A stretch of 55,493 nt of DNA from Bacteroidales bacterium. GTDB lineage: Bacteria > Bacteroidota > Bacteroidia > Bacteroidales > Marinilabiliaceae. Both the position numbers and the translations under genes were made by a program. The DNA is taken from NCBI GenBank assembly GCA_024401365.1, contig JAKSLE010000016.1, positions 1-55,493 of the forward strand, given 5' to 3'. Under the pieces are notes generated by a model. It was not told the origin of the DNA. It searched no databases and worked only from the letters and a program-made list of their open reading frames with translations. This document shows positions 1 to 12,055 of the stretch, piece after piece (position 1 is the first letter of the stretch; every line of letters starts with the position of its first letter).

Positions 1-24
1 TTTAACATCTAAACTGAAAATCTG

Positions 25-531
25 ATGAACAAGGAAGAAAAGAATACTCTCGCAGTTGAGCTTTCACAGGCAGTTAAGGACTACGCACATTTCTATGTCG
101 TAGACTTCTCTGGAATGAACGCTGAACAGACAAGTAAGCTCCGCCGTGAGTGCTTCAATAAGGAAGTTAAACTCATGGTCGTTAAAAATACTACTTTCGT
201 TAAGGCTCTTAAGGCTGTTAACGAGGAGGAGTATGCAGGCATGATGGACATGCTTAAGGGTTCTACAGCTATCATGTTTACCAACACAGGTAACGTGCCA
301 GCTAAGATCGTTAAGTCTTTCCAGAAGTCTGGCGACAAACCTGCATTGAAGGGCGCCTATGTTGAGCAGTCTGTATATGGTGCAGACCAGTTAGACGTGC
401 TCTCTGCAATCAAGAGCAAGAACGAACTCATCGCAGACGTTATCGCTCTCTTGCAATCTCCAGCTCGTACTGTTATTTCTGCTCTTACACACGCAGCAGA
501 AGGCAAGGAAGAGACTGAAACTTTAAAGTAA
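25..531 (+). CDS. rplJ: 50S ribosomal protein L10
   Basis: L10 forms the base of the ribosomal stalk: it binds 23S rRNA and carries L7/L12 dimers on its C-terminal helix. The 168-residue product has the family's usual length, with the conserved N-terminal region of alternating helix and strand (for example YFVVDFSGM-like segment near residues 24-32) and a helical tail ending in a charged [10 protein letters not shown]. The ATG at 25 is the only sensible start. It is followed after 37 bases by rplL and then rpoB, the standard order. In other bacteria L10 represses its own operon through an upstream leader; only 24 bases precede the gene here, so that leader is outside the window. Identification is secure from product and neighbours. 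Confidence 0.97.
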   Translation: MNKEEKNTLAVELSQAVKDYAHFYVVDFSGMNAEQTSKLRRECFNKEVKLMVVKNTTFVKALKAVNEEEYAGMMDMLKGSTAIMFTNTGNVPAKIVKSFQKSGDKPALKGAYVEQSVYGADQLDVLSAIKSKNELIADVIALLQSPARTVISALTHAAEGKEETETLK

Positions 532-568
532 CAATTTCATTAATTTTGACCCAATAATTTTTAGTACA

Positions 569-940
569 ATGTCAGATATAAAGAAACTCGCTGAGGAGTT
601 GGTAAACCTCACAGTAAAGGAAGTTAACGAGCTCGCAACAGTTCTCAAGGACGAGTACGGTATCGAGCCAGCAGCTGCAGCAGTAGTTGTAGCAGGTGGT
701 GCTGAGGCAGGTGCTGCAGCAGCAGAGCAGACAGAGTTCGACGTAATCCTCAAGAGCGCAGGTGCTGCAAAGCTCGGCGTTGTTAAGGCTGTTAAGGAGA
801 ACGCAGGTCTTGGCCTTAAGGAGGCTAAGGAACTTGTAGACAAGGCTCCATGCACAGTTAAGGAGAAGGTCTCTAAGGAAGAGGCTGAGGCTCTCAAGGC
901 TAAGCTCGAGGAAGCTGGTGCTGAAGTAGAACTTAAATAA
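569..940 (+). CDS. rplL: 50S ribosomal protein L7/L12
   Basis: L7/L12 is the multi-copy stalk protein that recruits and activates translational GTPases. The 123-residue protein has the expected three parts: an N-terminal dimerisation helix (about 1-30), an Ala/Gly-rich flexible hinge (about 34-52) and a C-terminal domain with the conserved pattern [10 protein letters not shown] and [12 protein letters not shown]. Codon use is strongly biased, as expected for a very highly expressed gene. It lies between rplJ and rpoB; a hairpin with a U-rich tail immediately downstream could reduce transcription into rpoBC. Confidence 0.97.
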   Translation: MSDIKKLAEELVNLTVKEVNELATVLKDEYGIEPAAAAVVVAGGAEAGAAAAEQTEFDVILKSAGAAKLGVVKAVKENAGLGLKEAKELVDKAPCTVKEKVSKEEAEALKAKLEEAGAEVELK

Positions 941-963
941 TAACAACCTATACTAGGATGGGT

Positions 964-996
964 GAGGAGTTAGCTCTCTAACTCCTCGCTTTTTCG
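964..996 (+). terminator. Hairpin between rplL and rpoB (partial terminator/attenuator)
   Basis: A perfect 10-base-pair stem (GAGGAGTTAG at 964-973, CTAACTCCTC at 978-987) with a 4-base loop is followed by GCTTTTTCGTGTTTTTG. It has the shape of an intrinsic terminator but sits inside the rpl-rpo operon, so partial termination setting the ribosome/polymerase ratio is the likely role. The 102-base gap shows no good TAnnTTTG promoter for rpoB. Confidence 0.75.
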
Positions 997-1042
997 TGTT
1001 TTTGTTACTTTATTTAGTTCCAATAAATCCAATACTGTATAA

Positions 1043-4000
1043 ATGAATCCACAGATAGCCGTAAGGGAAAGCTTTACTTCTCTCAAGAAACCACTACCAT
1101 TTACCGATTTCTTGGAGGTTCAGCTTAAGTCTTTCAGAGAGTTATTCCAACTCGGTACTACTCCTGAGGACAGAAAAAATGAGGGTCTCTACAAAGTTTT
1201 CGTAGAGAATTTCCCAATCAACGATACGAGAAACAACTTCGTATTGGAATTTTTGGATTATAGTATCGATCCACCTCGTTACACTATCCAAGAGTGCCTT
1301 GAGCAGGGCTTGACTTATAATGTGCCTCTCAAAGCTACTCTCCGTTTGTCTTGTAACGATCCAGAACATGAGGATTTCGATACAGTCATCCAAGATGTGT
1401 ATCTTGGTATGATTCCATATATGACCGAAAAAGGTAGCTTCATCATCAATGGCGCTGAACGCGTTATTGTGTCTCAGCTCCACCGTTCACCTGGTGTATT
1501 CTTCGGTCAGAGTGTTCACGCTAACGGTACTAAGCTCTATTCAGCTCGTATCATCCCATTCAAGGGCTCGTGGATCGAATTTGCTACTGACATCAACAAC
1601 GTGATGTATGCTTACATTGATCGTAAAAAGAAATTACCTGTTACGACAATGCTCCGCGCCATCGGTTTTGAGTCAGATAAAGATATACTTGATATTTTCG
1701 ACCTTGCTGACGAAATTAAGGTTAACAAGGCAAATCTCAAGAAGTGTGTAGGACGTAAACTCGCCGCTCGTGTCTTGAAGTCTTGGGTAGATGACTTCGT
1801 TGATGAGGATTCAGGTGAGGTCGTTTCTATTGAAAGAAATGAAATTATCGTAGATCGCGAGAATGTTCTTACCGAGGCTCAGATTGATGATATCATCGAG
1901 TCTGGCGTTAAGACAATCCTCCTCCATAAGGAGTCGGCTCTCGCTGATTTCGCTATTATATACAACTCGTTGCAGAAAGACCCTTGCAACTCAGAGAAAG
2001 AGGCTGTAGTTTACATCTACCGTCAGCTCCGTAATGCTGATCCACCAGATGAGGCTACCGCTCGTGACGTTATCGATAAGCTTTTCTTCTCTGATAAGCG
2101 TTACGATTTGGGCGAGGTAGGTCGCTACCGTCTCAACCAGAAGCTCGGTTTGTCAACTGATATGAATATCCGCGTGTTGACAAAGGAGGATATGGTGGAG
2201 ATTATTAAGCACCTTATCAATCTTCTTAACAGCAAGGCTACTGTTGATGATATCGACCACTTGTCTAACCGCCGTGTACGCACAGTGGGTGAGCAGTTGG
2301 CTAACCAGTTCGCTGTAGGTTTGGCTCGTATGGCTCGTACAATCCGCGAGCGCATGAATGTTCGCGATAATGAGGTGTTCACTCCTTCTGAGTTGATCAA
2401 TAGCAAGACTATTGCTTCTGTAATCAATAGCTTCTTCGCTACCAACCCATTGTCTCAGTTCATGGATCAGACCAACCCACTTGCTGAGGTAACTAATAAA
2501 CGTCGTATGTCAGCCCTCGGCCCTGGCGGTCTTTCTCGTGAGCGCGCAGGCTTTGAGGTTCGTGACGTACACTATACTCACTACGGTCGTTTGTGTCCTA
2601 TCGAGACTCCTGAAGGTCCAAACATCGGTTTGATTTCTTCTCTTACTATCTTCTCTAAGATCAATGATCTCGGCTTCCTCGAGACTCCATATCGTAAGGT
2701 AGAGAATGGTAAGGTCGATCTCTCTGACGAGGGCGTTAAGTACTTGTCGGCTGAGGAGGAGGAGAAGAAGATCATCGCTCAGGCTACTACAGCAATGGAT
2801 GATCAGGGTAATATCACCCAGGAGCGCGTTAAGGCTCACCAGGATGCTGATTTCCCTATCGTAGCTCCAGAGGATGTTGAACTTATCGATGTGGCTGCAA
2901 ACCAGATTGCATCAGTTGCTTCTTCATTGATTCCTTTCTTGGAGCATGATGACGCTAACCGTGCATTGATGGGATCAAACATGATGCGCCAGGCGGTTCC
3001 ATTGATCCGTTGCGAGGCACCTATCGTAGGTACAGGTCTTGAGGAGCCACTTATCCGCTTCTCTCGTACTCAGGTAGCTGCTGAGAAGGATGGTGTTATC
3101 GACTATGTTGATGCCAACCGTATCGTAGTTAAGTACGATTATACAGATGACGAGCGTTTCGTACGCTTCGAACCAGATACTAAGGAGTATATCCTTCCTA
3201 AGTTCCAGAAGACCAATCAGTCTACATCTATCGACTTGCGTCCTATCGTTAAGCTCGGTCAGCGTGTAACTAAGGGTCAGATCTTGACAGAGGGTTACTC
3301 TACAAATAACGGTGAGCTTGCTCTCGGCCGTAACCTTAAGGTAGCATTCATGCCTTGGAAGGGTTACAACTTCGAGGATGCTATCGTACTTTCTGAGCGT
3401 GCTGTACGTGAGGATATCTTCACATCAGTACACGTAGACGAGTACTCTCTCGAAGTTCGCGATACAAAGCGTGGTATGGAGGAACTTACAGCTGATATCC
3501 CTAATGTCGGCGAGGATGCTACTAAGGACCTCGACGAGCATGGTATCATCCGTATGGGTGCTCACGTTAAGCCAGGTGATATCCTCATCGGTAAGATTAC
3601 ACCTAAGGGAGAGAGCGATCCAACTCCAGAGGAGAAGTTGCTCCGTGCTATCTTCGGTGATAAGGCTGGTGATGTTAAGGATGCATCTCTTAAGGCTACT
3701 CCATCACTCCGTGGTGTTATTATCGGTCGTCGTCTCTACTCTAGAGTTGTCAAGGATCGCCGCAGCCGCAATGCTGAGAAGGCAGTTATCCAACAGATTG
3801 ACGATGAATTTGCAGCAAATGTTGACGCATTGCGCGGCAAGCTCGTTGAGAAGTTGTGTACACTCCTCAATGGCAAGACATCTCAGGGTGTAAAGGATTA
3901 CTTCGGTGTAGAGGTTATCGCTAAGGGCGTTAAGTTCTCGCAGCGTGTTCTCCTTGATGTAGATTACATTTCTGTCGACCCTTCTAAGTGGTCAACAGAT

Positions 4001-4849
4001 GCTCATACAAACGAACTTATCTATCAGGTAGTTCATAACTATCGTATGAAGTATAAGGACTTCGAGGCTGTAGAGAAGCGTAAGAAGTACAATGCTACTA
4101 TCGGTGACGAGCTTCCTTCAGGTATTATGCAGATTGCGAAGGTTTACATCGCTAAGAAGCGTAAGATCCGTGTAGGTGACAAGATGGCTGGTCGACATGG
4201 TAACAAGGGTATCGTTTCTCGTATCGTTCGTCTCGAGGATATGCCTTTCCTTGACGATGGTACTCCAGTAGATATCGTTCTTAACCCACTTGGTGTGCCT
4301 TCACGTATGAACCTTGGTCAGATCTATGAGACCGTTCTTGGTCACGCTGGTCGTATCCTCGGTAAGAAGTTTGCTACACCAGTATTTGACGGTGCTTCAC
4401 TCGAGCAGATTACAGAGTTGACTCGTAAGGCAGGTCTTCCAGACGTAGGTCGTACATACCTCTATGATGGTGGTACAGGCGAGCGTTTCCACCAGCCAGC
4501 TACAGTAGGTGTTGTATATATGCTTAAGTTGGGACACATGGTTGACGATAAGATGCACGCGCGTTCTATCGGCCCATACTCCCTCATTACTCAGCAGCCT
4601 CTCGGTGGTAAGGCTCAGTTCGGTGGTCAGCGTTTCGGAGAGATGGAGGTTTGGGCGCTCGAAGGTTTCGGCGCAGCAAACATTCTTCAAGAGATTTTGA
4701 CTGTTAAGTCCGACGACGTAATGGGTCGTGCTAAGGCTTACGAGGCTATCGTTAAGGGCGATTTGATGCCTACTCCAGGTATACCTGAGTCACTCAACGT
4801 GCTTTTGCATGAGATGCGTGGTTTGGGTCTAAGCGTCACACTTGAATAA
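1043..4849 (+). CDS. rpoB: DNA-directed RNA polymerase beta subunit
   Basis: The beta subunit forms half of the polymerase active-site cleft. The 1268-residue protein is full length for Bacteroidales and contains the family landmarks in order: the rifamycin-binding cluster (about 470-490), the stretch [12 protein letters not shown], the [13 protein letters not shown] segment, the [20 protein letters not shown] segment and the C-terminal [19 protein letters not shown] and SDD regions. One residue is unusual: where E. coli numbering 526 is His, this protein has Asn485 (AAT codon; context [12 protein letters not shown]), while the positions equivalent to 512, 513, 516 and 531 are the common Ser, Gln, Asp and Ser. 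It precedes rpoC by 21 bases. Confidence 0.99.
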   Translation: MNPQIAVRESFTSLKKPLPFTDFLEVQLKSFRELFQLGTTPEDRKNEGLYKVFVENFPINDTRNNFVLEFLDYSIDPPRYTIQECLEQGLTYNVPLKATLRLSCNDPEHEDFDTVIQDVYLGMIPYMTEKGSFIINGAERVIVSQLHRSPGVFFGQSVHANGTKLYSARIIPFKGSWIEFATDINNVMYAYIDRKKKLPVTTMLRAIGFESDKDILDIFDLADEIKVNKANLKKCVGRKLAARVLKSWVDDFVDEDSGEVVSIERNEIIVDRENVLTEAQIDDIIESGVKTILLHKESALADFAIIYNSLQKDPCNSEKEAVVYIYRQLRNADPPDEATARDVIDKLFFSDKRYDLGEVGRYRLNQKLGLSTDMNIRVLTKEDMVEIIKHLINLLNSKATVDDIDHLSNRRVRTVGEQLANQFAVGLARMARTIRERMNVRDNEVFTPSELINSKTIASVINSFFATNPLSQFMDQTNPLAEVTNKRRMSALGPGGLSRERAGFEVRDVHYTHYGRLCPIETPEGPNIGLISSLTIFSKINDLGFLETPYRKVENGKVDLSDEGVKYLSAEEEEKKIIAQATTAMDDQGNITQERVKAHQDADFPIVAPEDVELIDVAANQIASVASSLIPFLEHDDANRALMGSNMMRQAVPLIRCEAPIVGTGLEEPLIRFSRTQVAAEKDGVIDYVDANRIVVKYDYTDDERFVRFEPDTKEYILPKFQKTNQSTSIDLRPIVKLGQRVTKGQILTEGYSTNNGELALGRNLKVAFMPWKGYNFEDAIVLSERAVREDIFTSVHVDEYSLEVRDTKRGMEELTADIPNVGEDATKDLDEHGIIRMGAHVKPGDILIGKITPKGESDPTPEEKLLRAIFGDKAGDVKDASLKATPSLRGVIIGRRLYSRVVKDRRSRNAEKAVIQQIDDEFAANVDALRGKLVEKLCTLLNGKTSQGVKDYFGVEVIAKGVKFSQRVLLDVDYISVDPSKWSTDAHTNELIYQVVHNYRMKYKDFEAVEKRKKYNATIGDELPSGIMQIAKVYIAKKRKIRVGDKMAGRHGNKGIVSRIVRLEDMPFLDDGTPVDIVLNPLGVPSRMNLGQIYETVLGHAGRILGKKFATPVFDGASLEQITELTRKAGLPDVGRTYLYDGGTGERFHQPATVGVVYMLKLGHMVDDKMHARSIGPYSLITQQPLGGKAQFGGQRFGEMEVWALEGFGAANILQEILTVKSDDVMGRAKAYEAIVKGDLMPTPGIPESLNVLLHEMRGLGLSVTLE

Positions 4850-4870
4850 GAATAATTATCTCTACTTTAT

Positions 4871-7800
4871 ATGGCATTTAGAAGAGAACAAAAAGGTAAG
4901 AGCAACTTCTCTAAGATTTCGATCGGTTTAGCATCGCCAGAGGAGATACTCGAGTTGTCTAGCGGCGAGGTACTCAAGCCTGAGACAATTAACTATCGTA
5001 CATACAAGCCAGAGCGTGACGGTCTTTTCTGCGAGCGCATCTTTGGTCCAGTAAAGGACTATGAGTGCCATTGCGGTAAGTACAAGCGTATCCGTTATCG
5101 CGGTATCGTCTGTGACCGTTGTGGTGTAGAGGTTACAGAGAAGAAGGTACGTCGTGAGCGTATGGGACACATCCAGTTGGTTGTCCCTGTAGCTCATATA
5201 TGGTACTTCAAGTCTATGCCTAATAAGATTGGATATCTTCTCGGTATCCCTTCTAAGAAGGTTGACTCAATCGTATACTACGAGAAATATGTAGTCGTAC
5301 AACCAGGTATTAAGGAGTCTGAAGGTTATGAGACTCTCCAGCTCCTCTCAGAGGAGGAATACCTTGATATAATGGACTCTCTCCCAAGAGAGAACCAGTA
5401 TCTCGATGATGACGATCCTAACAAGTTCATCGCTAAGATGGGTGCAGAGGCTCTTGAGCTTCTCCTTCAGCGTGTTGATCTTGAGGGCCTTTCGTTTGAG
5501 TTGAGAGACAGCGCCGAGAAGGAGACATCTCAGCAGCGTAAGAAGGAGGCATTGAAGCGCCTTCAGGTTGTTGAGTCGTTCAAGGCATCAAATGGTCGCA
5601 ACAAGCCAGAGTGGATGGTAGTAAAGGTAGTACCAGTTATCCCACCAGAGCTTCGTCCATTGGTTCCACTGGATGGTGGTCGTTTTGCTACATCCGATTT
5701 GAACGATCTTTATCGTCGCGTTATCATCCGTAATAACCGTCTTAAGAGACTTATTGAGATTAAGGCACCTGAGGTTATTCTCCGTAACGAGAAGCGTATG
5801 CTCCAGGAGGCAGTTGACTCATTGTTCGACAACTCACGTAAGTCGAATGCCGTTAAGACTGACTCTAACCGCGCGCTTAAGTCTTTGAGCGATAGCTTGA
5901 AGGGTAAGCAGGGTCGTTTCCGTCAGAACCTTCTCGGTAAGCGTGTTGACTATTCAGCTCGTTCGGTTATTGTCGTTGGACCAGAGCTCCGTATGCACGA
6001 GTGTGGTCTTCCAAAAGATATGGCAGCAGAGCTTTACAAGCCATTTATTATCCGTAAGCTTATTGAGCGCGGTATTGTAAAGACTGTAAAATCTGCAAAG
6101 AAGATAGTAGACAAGAAATCACCTGTAGTTTGGGATATCTTGGAGAACGTGATGAAGAACCACCCAGTTCTTCTCAACCGTGCCCCAACGCTTCACCGTC
6201 TTGGTATCCAGGCATTCCAGCCTAAGATGATTGAGGGTAAGGCTATTCAGCTCCACCCACTTGCTACAACAGCGTTCAACGCCGACTTCGACGGTGACCA
6301 GATGGCCGTTCACTTGCCACTTGGCAATGCCGCTGTACTTGAGGCACAGCTCCTCATGTTGGCTTCATTGAACGTATTGAACCCAGCCAACGGTGCTCCT
6401 ATTACAGTGCCTTCGCAGGATATGGTACTCGGTTTGTACTACATTACCAAGCCACGTCCAGGTGCTAAGGGTGAGGGTCTCGTATTCTACTCTCCAGTAG
6501 AGGCAGAGATTGCTTACAATGAGAAGCGCGTTGAACTCCATGCTCAAGTTAAGGTTCGTACAATGGACCTTGACGAGAACGACAACATTGTTGAGAAGAT
6601 GATTGATACTACAGTAGGTCGTATCCTCTTCAACAATGTAGTACCTAAGGAGGCTGGTTTTATCAACAAGCTTGTAACAAAGAAGTCTCTTCGCGATATC
6701 ATTACTCACGTACAGAAGTACTGCGGTATACCTAAGACAGTCGACTTCCTCGACGCTATCAAGAACATGGGTTACCGTATGGCCTTCGAGGGTGGTTTGT
6801 CATTCAACCTTGGTGACGTAATCGTACCTGCTGAGAAGAAGGATATCGTACAAAAGGGTTATGACGAGGTTGAGGAAGTGGTGAGCAACTATAACATGGG
6901 TTTCATCACGAACAACGAACGTTACAACCAGGTTATCGATATTTGGACGCATGTTAACGCTAAGTTGACAGATATCGTGATGGAGCAGCTTAAGAGCGAC
7001 CGTCAGGGCTTCAACTCAGTATACATGATGCTTGACTCTGGTGCCCGTGGTTCTAAGGAGCAGATTCGTCAGCTCTGCGGTATGCGTGGTTTGATGGCTA
7101 AGCCTCAGAAGGCTGGTGCAGAGGGCGGTCAGATTATTGAGAACCCAATTCTTTCCAACTTTAAGGAGGGCCTTTCGGTCCTTGAGTACTTTATCTCTAC
7201 TCACGGTGCTCGTAAGGGTCTTGCCGATACAGCTTTGAAGACAGCCGATGCTGGTTACTTGACACGTCGTCTTGTAGACGTATCTAACGATGTGATTATC
7301 ACATCTGAGGATTGTGGCACATTGCGTGGTCTTACATGTACAGCTATCAAGAACAATGACCAGGAGGTTGCATCACTTTACGAGCGTATCCTTGGTCGTG
7401 TATCAGTACACGATGTATATCACCCAATCACTGGCGAGTTGATCGTTAAGTCGGGCGAGGAGATTACAGAGGCTAAGGCTGAGATCATTGAGGCTTCTCC
7501 AATTGAGAAAGTTGAGATTCGTTCAGTACTTACTTGTGAGTCGCGTAACGGTGTCTGTGCTAAGTGTTACGGACGTAACCTTGCAACAGGTCGTATGGTT
7601 CACATCGGTGAGGCAGTCGGCGTAATTGCTGCACAGTCAATTGGTGAGCCTGGTACACAGCTTACACTCCGTACATTCCACGTTGGTGGTGTGGCTTCGG
7701 CAGTAGGTTCTGATAATACTATAGTATCTAAGTACGACGGTCTCGTTGATATTGAGGAGCTCCGTAGCGTACCTTATACAGATGACGAGGGTAAGGAGAT

Positions 7801-9157
7801 GGATATCGTTCTCAGCCGTCAGACTGAGTTGCGTATCGTAAATCCAGAGCGTCCAGACAACGTTATCGCTACACACCCAATTCCTCATGGTTCTAAGTTG
7901 TTCGTTAAGAACGGCCAGACAATCGCTAAGGGCACTGTAATCTGTGAGATTGACCCATACAACGGCTTGATCATCACTGAGAAGAGTGGTAAGGTGAAGT
8001 TTGAGAACATGATTGAGGGTAGCTCATACAAGGAGGAGTCGGATGAGGCAACAGGCTTCCGTGAGAAGGTAATCATTGAGAGCCATGACAAGACAGTCAG
8101 CCCAGCTATCTGTATTGTTGGTGAGGATGGTGAGGTTCTCCGTACATACAACTTGCCTGTAGGTGCTCACGTTTCAGTAAATGAGGGTGATTCGGTACGT
8201 CAGGGTGAGACAGTAGCCAAGACTCCACGTGCTGCTGGTAAGGGTGCTGGTGATATCACCGGTGGTCTTCCACGAGTAACTGAGTTGTTCGAGGCACGTA
8301 ACCCAAGCAACCCTGCTGTTGTAAGTGAGATTGATGGTGAGATTACCTACGGTAAGATTATCCGTGGTAACCGTCAGATCGTGGTTACATCTAAGACAGG
8401 TGAGCAGAAGAAGTACTTGGTACCACTTTCAAAGCAGATCCTTGTTCAGGAGAGCGATTATGTACGTGCAGGTATGGCACTCTCGGATGGTGCTGTAACT
8501 CCTTCAGATATTCTTTCTATCCTTGGTCCTACAGCGGTACAGGAGTACATCGTAAACGAGGTACAAGATGTATACCGTCTCCAGGGTGTAAAGATTAACG
8601 ATAAGCACTTCGAGATTATCGTACGTCAGATGATGCGTAAGGTAGAGATCGACGATCCAGGTGATACAAGATTCCTTGAGAGAGATGTTGTTGACAAGAT
8701 TGATTTCATCGAGGAGAACGACAACCTCTGGGGTAAGAAGTATATTATTGACGCTGGTGATTCGACATCATTGCGTGCTGGTCAGATTGTTTCGGCTCGC
8801 CGTTTGCGTGACGAGAACTCTCAGCTCAAGCGTCGTGACCTCAAGTTGGTTGAGGCTCGTGATGCAAAGGCAGCTACAGCAAGTCAGATACTTCAAGGTA
8901 TCACACGTGCGGCCCTTGGTACAAAGAGCTTCATGTCGGCCGCTTCCTTCCAGGAGACTACAAAGGTACTCAACGAGGCAGCTATCCAGGGCAAGAGCGA
9001 TTCGCTCCAGGGCTTGAAGGAGAACGTTATCTGCGGTCACTTGATCCCAGCCGGTACAGGTACACGTGGTTTGTGTGATGATATTGTAGGTTCGAAGGAA
9101 GATTTTGATATCTTGACGAACGGCAGTCATCGTCGCCAGACAGAGATGATAAGATAA
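4871..9157 (+). CDS. rpoC: DNA-directed RNA polymerase beta' subunit
   Basis: The beta' subunit carries the catalytic magnesium. In this 1428-residue protein the catalytic loop NADFDGDQM is at residues 470-478 (Asp472, 474, 476). The N-terminal zinc-binding cysteines are at 66, 68, 81 and 84, and a second Cys cluster lies in the CGTLRGLTC...[11 protein letters not shown] region in the C-terminal half. The trigger loop/bridge helix region ([19 protein letters not shown]) is present. The start ATG at 4871 gives [10 protein letters not shown], fitting the family. The gene ends before a strong terminator, closing the operon. Confidence 0.99.
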   Translation: MAFRREQKGKSNFSKISIGLASPEEILELSSGEVLKPETINYRTYKPERDGLFCERIFGPVKDYECHCGKYKRIRYRGIVCDRCGVEVTEKKVRRERMGHIQLVVPVAHIWYFKSMPNKIGYLLGIPSKKVDSIVYYEKYVVVQPGIKESEGYETLQLLSEEEYLDIMDSLPRENQYLDDDDPNKFIAKMGAEALELLLQRVDLEGLSFELRDSAEKETSQQRKKEALKRLQVVESFKASNGRNKPEWMVVKVVPVIPPELRPLVPLDGGRFATSDLNDLYRRVIIRNNRLKRLIEIKAPEVILRNEKRMLQEAVDSLFDNSRKSNAVKTDSNRALKSLSDSLKGKQGRFRQNLLGKRVDYSARSVIVVGPELRMHECGLPKDMAAELYKPFIIRKLIERGIVKTVKSAKKIVDKKSPVVWDILENVMKNHPVLLNRAPTLHRLGIQAFQPKMIEGKAIQLHPLATTAFNADFDGDQMAVHLPLGNAAVLEAQLLMLASLNVLNPANGAPITVPSQDMVLGLYYITKPRPGAKGEGLVFYSPVEAEIAYNEKRVELHAQVKVRTMDLDENDNIVEKMIDTTVGRILFNNVVPKEAGFINKLVTKKSLRDIITHVQKYCGIPKTVDFLDAIKNMGYRMAFEGGLSFNLGDVIVPAEKKDIVQKGYDEVEEVVSNYNMGFITNNERYNQVIDIWTHVNAKLTDIVMEQLKSDRQGFNSVYMMLDSGARGSKEQIRQLCGMRGLMAKPQKAGAEGGQIIENPILSNFKEGLSVLEYFISTHGARKGLADTALKTADAGYLTRRLVDVSNDVIITSEDCGTLRGLTCTAIKNNDQEVASLYERILGRVSVHDVYHPITGELIVKSGEEITEAKAEIIEASPIEKVEIRSVLTCESRNGVCAKCYGRNLATGRMVHIGEAVGVIAAQSIGEPGTQLTLRTFHVGGVASAVGSDNTIVSKYDGLVDIEELRSVPYTDDEGKEMDIVLSRQTELRIVNPERPDNVIATHPIPHGSKLFVKNGQTIAKGTVICEIDPYNGLIITEKSGKVKFENMIEGSSYKEESDEATGFREKVIIESHDKTVSPAICIVGEDGEVLRTYNLPVGAHVSVNEGDSVRQGETVAKTPRAAGKGAGDITGGLPRVTELFEARNPSNPAVVSEIDGEITYGKIIRGNRQIVVTSKTGEQKKYLVPLSKQILVQESDYVRAGMALSDGAVTPSDILSILGPTAVQEYIVNEVQDVYRLQGVKINDKHFEIIVRQMMRKVEIDDPGDTRFLERDVVDKIDFIEENDNLWGKKYIIDAGDSTSLRAGQIVSARRLRDENSQLKRRDLKLVEARDAKAATASQILQGITRAALGTKSFMSAASFQETTKVLNEAAIQGKSDSLQGLKENVICGHLIPAGTGTRGLCDDIVGSKEDFDILTNGSHRRQTEMIR

Positions 9158-9179
9158 TATCTACATCTAATCAATATTT

Positions 9180-9214
9180 ACTCCCGAGAGGCTGATGCTT
9201 CTCGGGAGTTTTTG
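9180..9214 (+). terminator. Intrinsic terminator of the rpl-rpo operon
   Basis: A 10-base-pair stem (ACTCCCGAGA at 9180-9189 with TCTCGGGAGT at 9200-9209), a 10-base loop and a following T-run lie 22 bases after the rpoC stop. This is a classic strong intrinsic terminator. Confidence 0.92.
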
Positions 9215-9469
9215 TTTGAGAGGTGGGTGTGAAAATGCAATGATACGTGCTTTTGAAGAATATTGGTATAATGCTTAGAAAATAATACTTTCTGATATTG
9301 CGTCTGTATAGGCTCTGTCTATATAGTGTCTATATAGAGTGTATATAGAAGTCATATAGAGGTCGAATCTACATTTTTATTTATATCTGAAAATGGATGA
9401 TAGGGGAGGCGAGAGTATTAGATTTTAGGTTGGATAAAAACAAAAGAGAGGATGTTAGGGGGATTGCAT
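9215..9469. other. Intergenic stretch between rpoC and tilS
   Basis: I see no coding region. The stretch holds the CTATATAG-type repeat cluster (9302-9363) in its middle, and the tilS promoter begins at its right end. The rest is A/G-rich sequence with no clear structure. Confidence 0.6.
9302..9363. repeat. CTATATAG-type short repeat cluster, copy 1
   Basis: Four to five imperfect units of 10-14 bases built around TATATAG follow one another (GTCTATATAGT, GTCTATATAGAGT, GTATATAGAA, GTCATATAGAG). About 36 bases from 9329 align with 40784-40820 with only a few differences, including the order of the units. Function unknown. Confidence 0.7.
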
Positions 9470-9501
9470 TTTGCCTTTAATCTTTGAAAGATGTAAATTT
9501 G
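9470..9501 (+). promoter_or_regulatory. Bacteroidota-type promoter for tilS
   Basis: TTTG at 9470-9473 and TAAATTTG at 9494-9501 are 20 bases apart, an exact match to the Bacteroidota primary sigma consensus (TTTG, 19-21 bases, TAnnTTTG). Transcription should start near 9506-9510, which limits where tilS translation can begin. Confidence 0.7.
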
Positions 9502-9522
9502 TGAATTGAAATAAATTGCAGA

Positions 9523-10818
9523 TTGGTGGAGATTTGTGAATACGATAAGATGCTTGTGGCTGTCAGTGGAGGAGCTGACAGTGTGGCGCTGTTGCACATG
9601 CTCGTTGAAGCAGGCAAGCAATGCCGGGCTGTTCATTGTAATTTCCATCTCAGGGGAGAAGAGGCGGACCGAGACGAGGCCCATGTGAGAAGGCTGTGTG
9701 AGAAGCTTGGAGTTGCGTTGCACGTTGAGCATTTTGACACTAGAGCCTATGCGGCAGAACATAAGGTATCTATTGAGATGGCAGCCAGAGAGTTGAGGTA
9801 TGATCTTTTTGAAAAACTTTTGGACCAATACGATCTACCTGTTGTAGCCGTTGCCCATCATGCAGACGATGCTGTAGAGACCTTTATGCTGAATATTTCG
9901 CGAGGGACAGGAATCAAGGGGTTGACAGGAATGAAACAAATACAAGGGAGGGTAGTGAGGCCGCTATTGGGGATGTCTCGCAGAGATATAGAAAAATATT
10001 GTGACGAGAGGCATATAGAATATTGTACCGACTCTACCAATTTGGAAGACGAGTATACCAGGAATAAGATAAGGCATAATATTGTGCCTGTATTTAAGGA
10101 GATTAACCCCTCGTTTCTGCGATCGATTCGTGGGACGATGGAGCATCTTGCGCAAGTGTATGGTGTTTTTGCGAGAGAGATAGAGAAGTTCAAGCAGCGA
10201 GCCATGGCAGAAGACGGAGGGGAGACGAAGATAAATATTCAGCAAATCTTGGAACTAGGCGAAGATGCTGAGGTATATCTTTTTGAAGTATTGAATCCAG
10301 AAGGGTTTACGGCAGACTCCGTCAGGAAGATCTGTAAGACGTTACGAAGCGGTGACGCGTGCGGGAAAATATGGTATGGAGCGACGAAAAGAGCAATTAT
10401 TGACAGGGAGTGCATAATTTTGGCACAATCAGACGTTAGTTTTGCATCATATACTGTAGAAAAAGAAGGAGAAGTTGACGTTCCATTCAAGATGGAAGTA
10501 AAGAAGAAGGAAGTTGATTCATCGTTCATCCTATCAAGAGAATCCACCAAGATACATCTTGATGCGGACAAGGTAAAGTTTCCCTTGACAATCAGGCGAT
10601 GGAAAGAAGGAGACAGATTCAAGCCATTAGGGATGAAGGGCTGGAAGAAGGTATCGGATTTTTTTGTTGACCAAAAGATGGGGTTGAGAGAAAAAGAAGA
10701 GTGCTGGATTATGGAATCGGGCGGAGAAATAATATGGATAGTAGGGAGGAGAGTTGACGACAGAGTCAAGTGGACCAAGGAGACAAAAAGAGTATTAGAG
10801 ATTGAGATTGAGATATAG
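9523..10818 (+). CDS. tilS: tRNA(Ile)-lysidine synthase
   Basis: TilS attaches lysine to C34 of the tRNA-Ile(CAU), changing its decoding from AUG to AUA; it is essential in most bacteria. The PP-loop ATP-binding motif SGGADS is at residues 15-20. It is followed by family motifs [15 protein letters not shown] and [17 protein letters not shown], and GLTGM. The C-terminal TilS domain contains [16 protein letters not shown] and [12 protein letters not shown]. Length (431) is normal. The start is uncertain: TTG 9523, GTG 9526 or ATG 9550. An in-frame stop at 9502 rules out a longer N-terminus, so this protein lacks the roughly 10-15 leading residues common in relatives. ATA Ile codons are frequent nearby, consistent with a need for TilS. 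Confidence 0.93.
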   Translation: MVEICEYDKMLVAVSGGADSVALLHMLVEAGKQCRAVHCNFHLRGEEADRDEAHVRRLCEKLGVALHVEHFDTRAYAAEHKVSIEMAARELRYDLFEKLLDQYDLPVVAVAHHADDAVETFMLNISRGTGIKGLTGMKQIQGRVVRPLLGMSRRDIEKYCDERHIEYCTDSTNLEDEYTRNKIRHNIVPVFKEINPSFLRSIRGTMEHLAQVYGVFAREIEKFKQRAMAEDGGETKINIQQILELGEDAEVYLFEVLNPEGFTADSVRKICKTLRSGDACGKIWYGATKRAIIDRECIILAQSDVSFASYTVEKEGEVDVPFKMEVKKKEVDSSFILSRESTKIHLDADKVKFPLTIRRWKEGDRFKPLGMKGWKKVSDFFVDQKMGLREKEECWIMESGGEIIWIVGRRVDDRVKWTKETKRVLEIEIEI

Positions 10819-10828
10819 AACAACAATA

Positions 10829-12055
10829 ATGAATATGAATACGCTAGAACGTTTTTTGAAATATGTATCGTTAGATACCCAAAGTGATGAGACTACAGAA
10901 GTAACTCCATCGACAGCAGGTCAGATGAGTTTTGCCAACGTCTTGGCAGAAGAACTCAAGCAGATGGGCATGCAAGAAGTTTCGGTCAGCACATACGGTT
11001 ATGTGATGGCTACCCTTCCTGCCAGCAGTAAGGAGATGGCTAAGAAGCCAGTCGTAGGATTCATTGCACATATGGATACCTCGCCGGATTATTCAGGCAA
11101 GGGAGTGAAAGCTCGTATCGTTGAGAAGTACGACGGGAAAGACATTGTACTTAATGAGTCATTAAACATTGTGCTCAAGCCAACCGAATCACCTGAGTTG
11201 CTCGATTATGTTGGTCAAGACATCATAGTTACCGATGGCACTACACTCCTTGGGGCGGATGACAAGGCAGGAATAGCTGAGATAATGGGAGCTATGCAAT
11301 ATATGATAGAACATCCCGAGGTAGAACATGGTAAGATACGTGTATGTTTTACGCCAGACGAAGAGATAGGGCAGGGGGCAGATCATTTTGATGTGCCTGC
11401 TTTTGGGGCTGACTATGCGTACACTATGGACGGTGGAGCTATTGGTGAGTTGGAATATGAGACCTTCAATGCCGCAGCAGCCAAGATAATATTCCGTGGT
11501 ATAAATGTGCATCCAGGAGCAGCAAAGAACAAGATGAAGAACTCGATGCGTATAGCGTCGGCGTTTGTATCTATGATACCCGACGAAGAAACTCCTGAGC
11601 ACACATCCGGGTATGACGGATTCTATCACTTGACGAGCATGGTGGGTACGGTAGAAGAGACTACGCTCAGTTATATCATACGCGACTTCGACAGAAAGAA
11701 GTTTGAGAAGCGCAAGCAAGAGATGGTAGACTTAGCGAAGAAGATAAACGTTCAATATGGCGAAGGGACTGCAGAGATAGAAGTTCGTGATCAGTACTAC
11801 AATATGTGCGAGAAGATAGAGCCTGTGATGTATATAGTAGATCAGGCCAAGAAAGCTATGGAGAATTGTGGTATTGTTCCGAAGATACAGCCAGTTAGAG
11901 GAGGTACAGACGGGTCGCGACTCTCGTTTATGGGACTTCCTACCCCTAATATTTTTGCTGGGGGTATAAATTTTCATGGGAAGTTTGAGTTTTTGCCAAT
12001 AAGCAGTATGCTCAAGGCTCAAGATGTGATAGTAGAGATTTGTAAGATATGCTAG
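10829..12055 (+). CDS. pepT: Tripeptide aminopeptidase (peptidase T)
   Basis: PepT is a cytoplasmic di-zinc M20 exopeptidase that removes the N-terminal residue from tripeptides. In the 408-residue form starting at ATG 10829, the metal-binding and catalytic motifs are [11 protein letters not shown] (His81, Asp83), LGADDKAG (Asp144) and TPDEEIG (Glu178 as base, Glu179 as ligand), with [11 protein letters not shown] and the terminal [15 protein letters not shown] segment containing the last metal His. Family members begin with a sequence like [12 protein letters not shown], so ATG 10835 is an equally good start. The gap to tilS is 10 bases and it overlaps the next gene by 7 bases, so tilS-pepT-helicase is probably one transcript. 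Confidence 0.95.
   Translation: MNMNTLERFLKYVSLDTQSDETTEVTPSTAGQMSFANVLAEELKQMGMQEVSVSTYGYVMATLPASSKEMAKKPVVGFIAHMDTSPDYSGKGVKARIVEKYDGKDIVLNESLNIVLKPTESPELLDYVGQDIIVTDGTTLLGADDKAGIAEIMGAMQYMIEHPEVEHGKIRVCFTPDEEIGQGADHFDVPAFGADYAYTMDGGAIGELEYETFNAAAAKIIFRGINVHPGAAKNKMKNSMRIASAFVSMIPDEETPEHTSGYDGFYHLTSMVGTVEETTLSYIIRDFDRKKFEKRKQEMVDLAKKINVQYGEGTAEIEVRDQYYNMCEKIEPVMYIVDQAKKAMENCGIVPKIQPVRGGTDGSRLSFMGLPTPNIFAGGINFHGKFEFLPISSMLKAQDVIVEICKIC

Noticed and set aside
9302-9363. Possible CRISPR array
   Set aside because: Units are 10-14 bases, without spacers of regular length and without cas genes.
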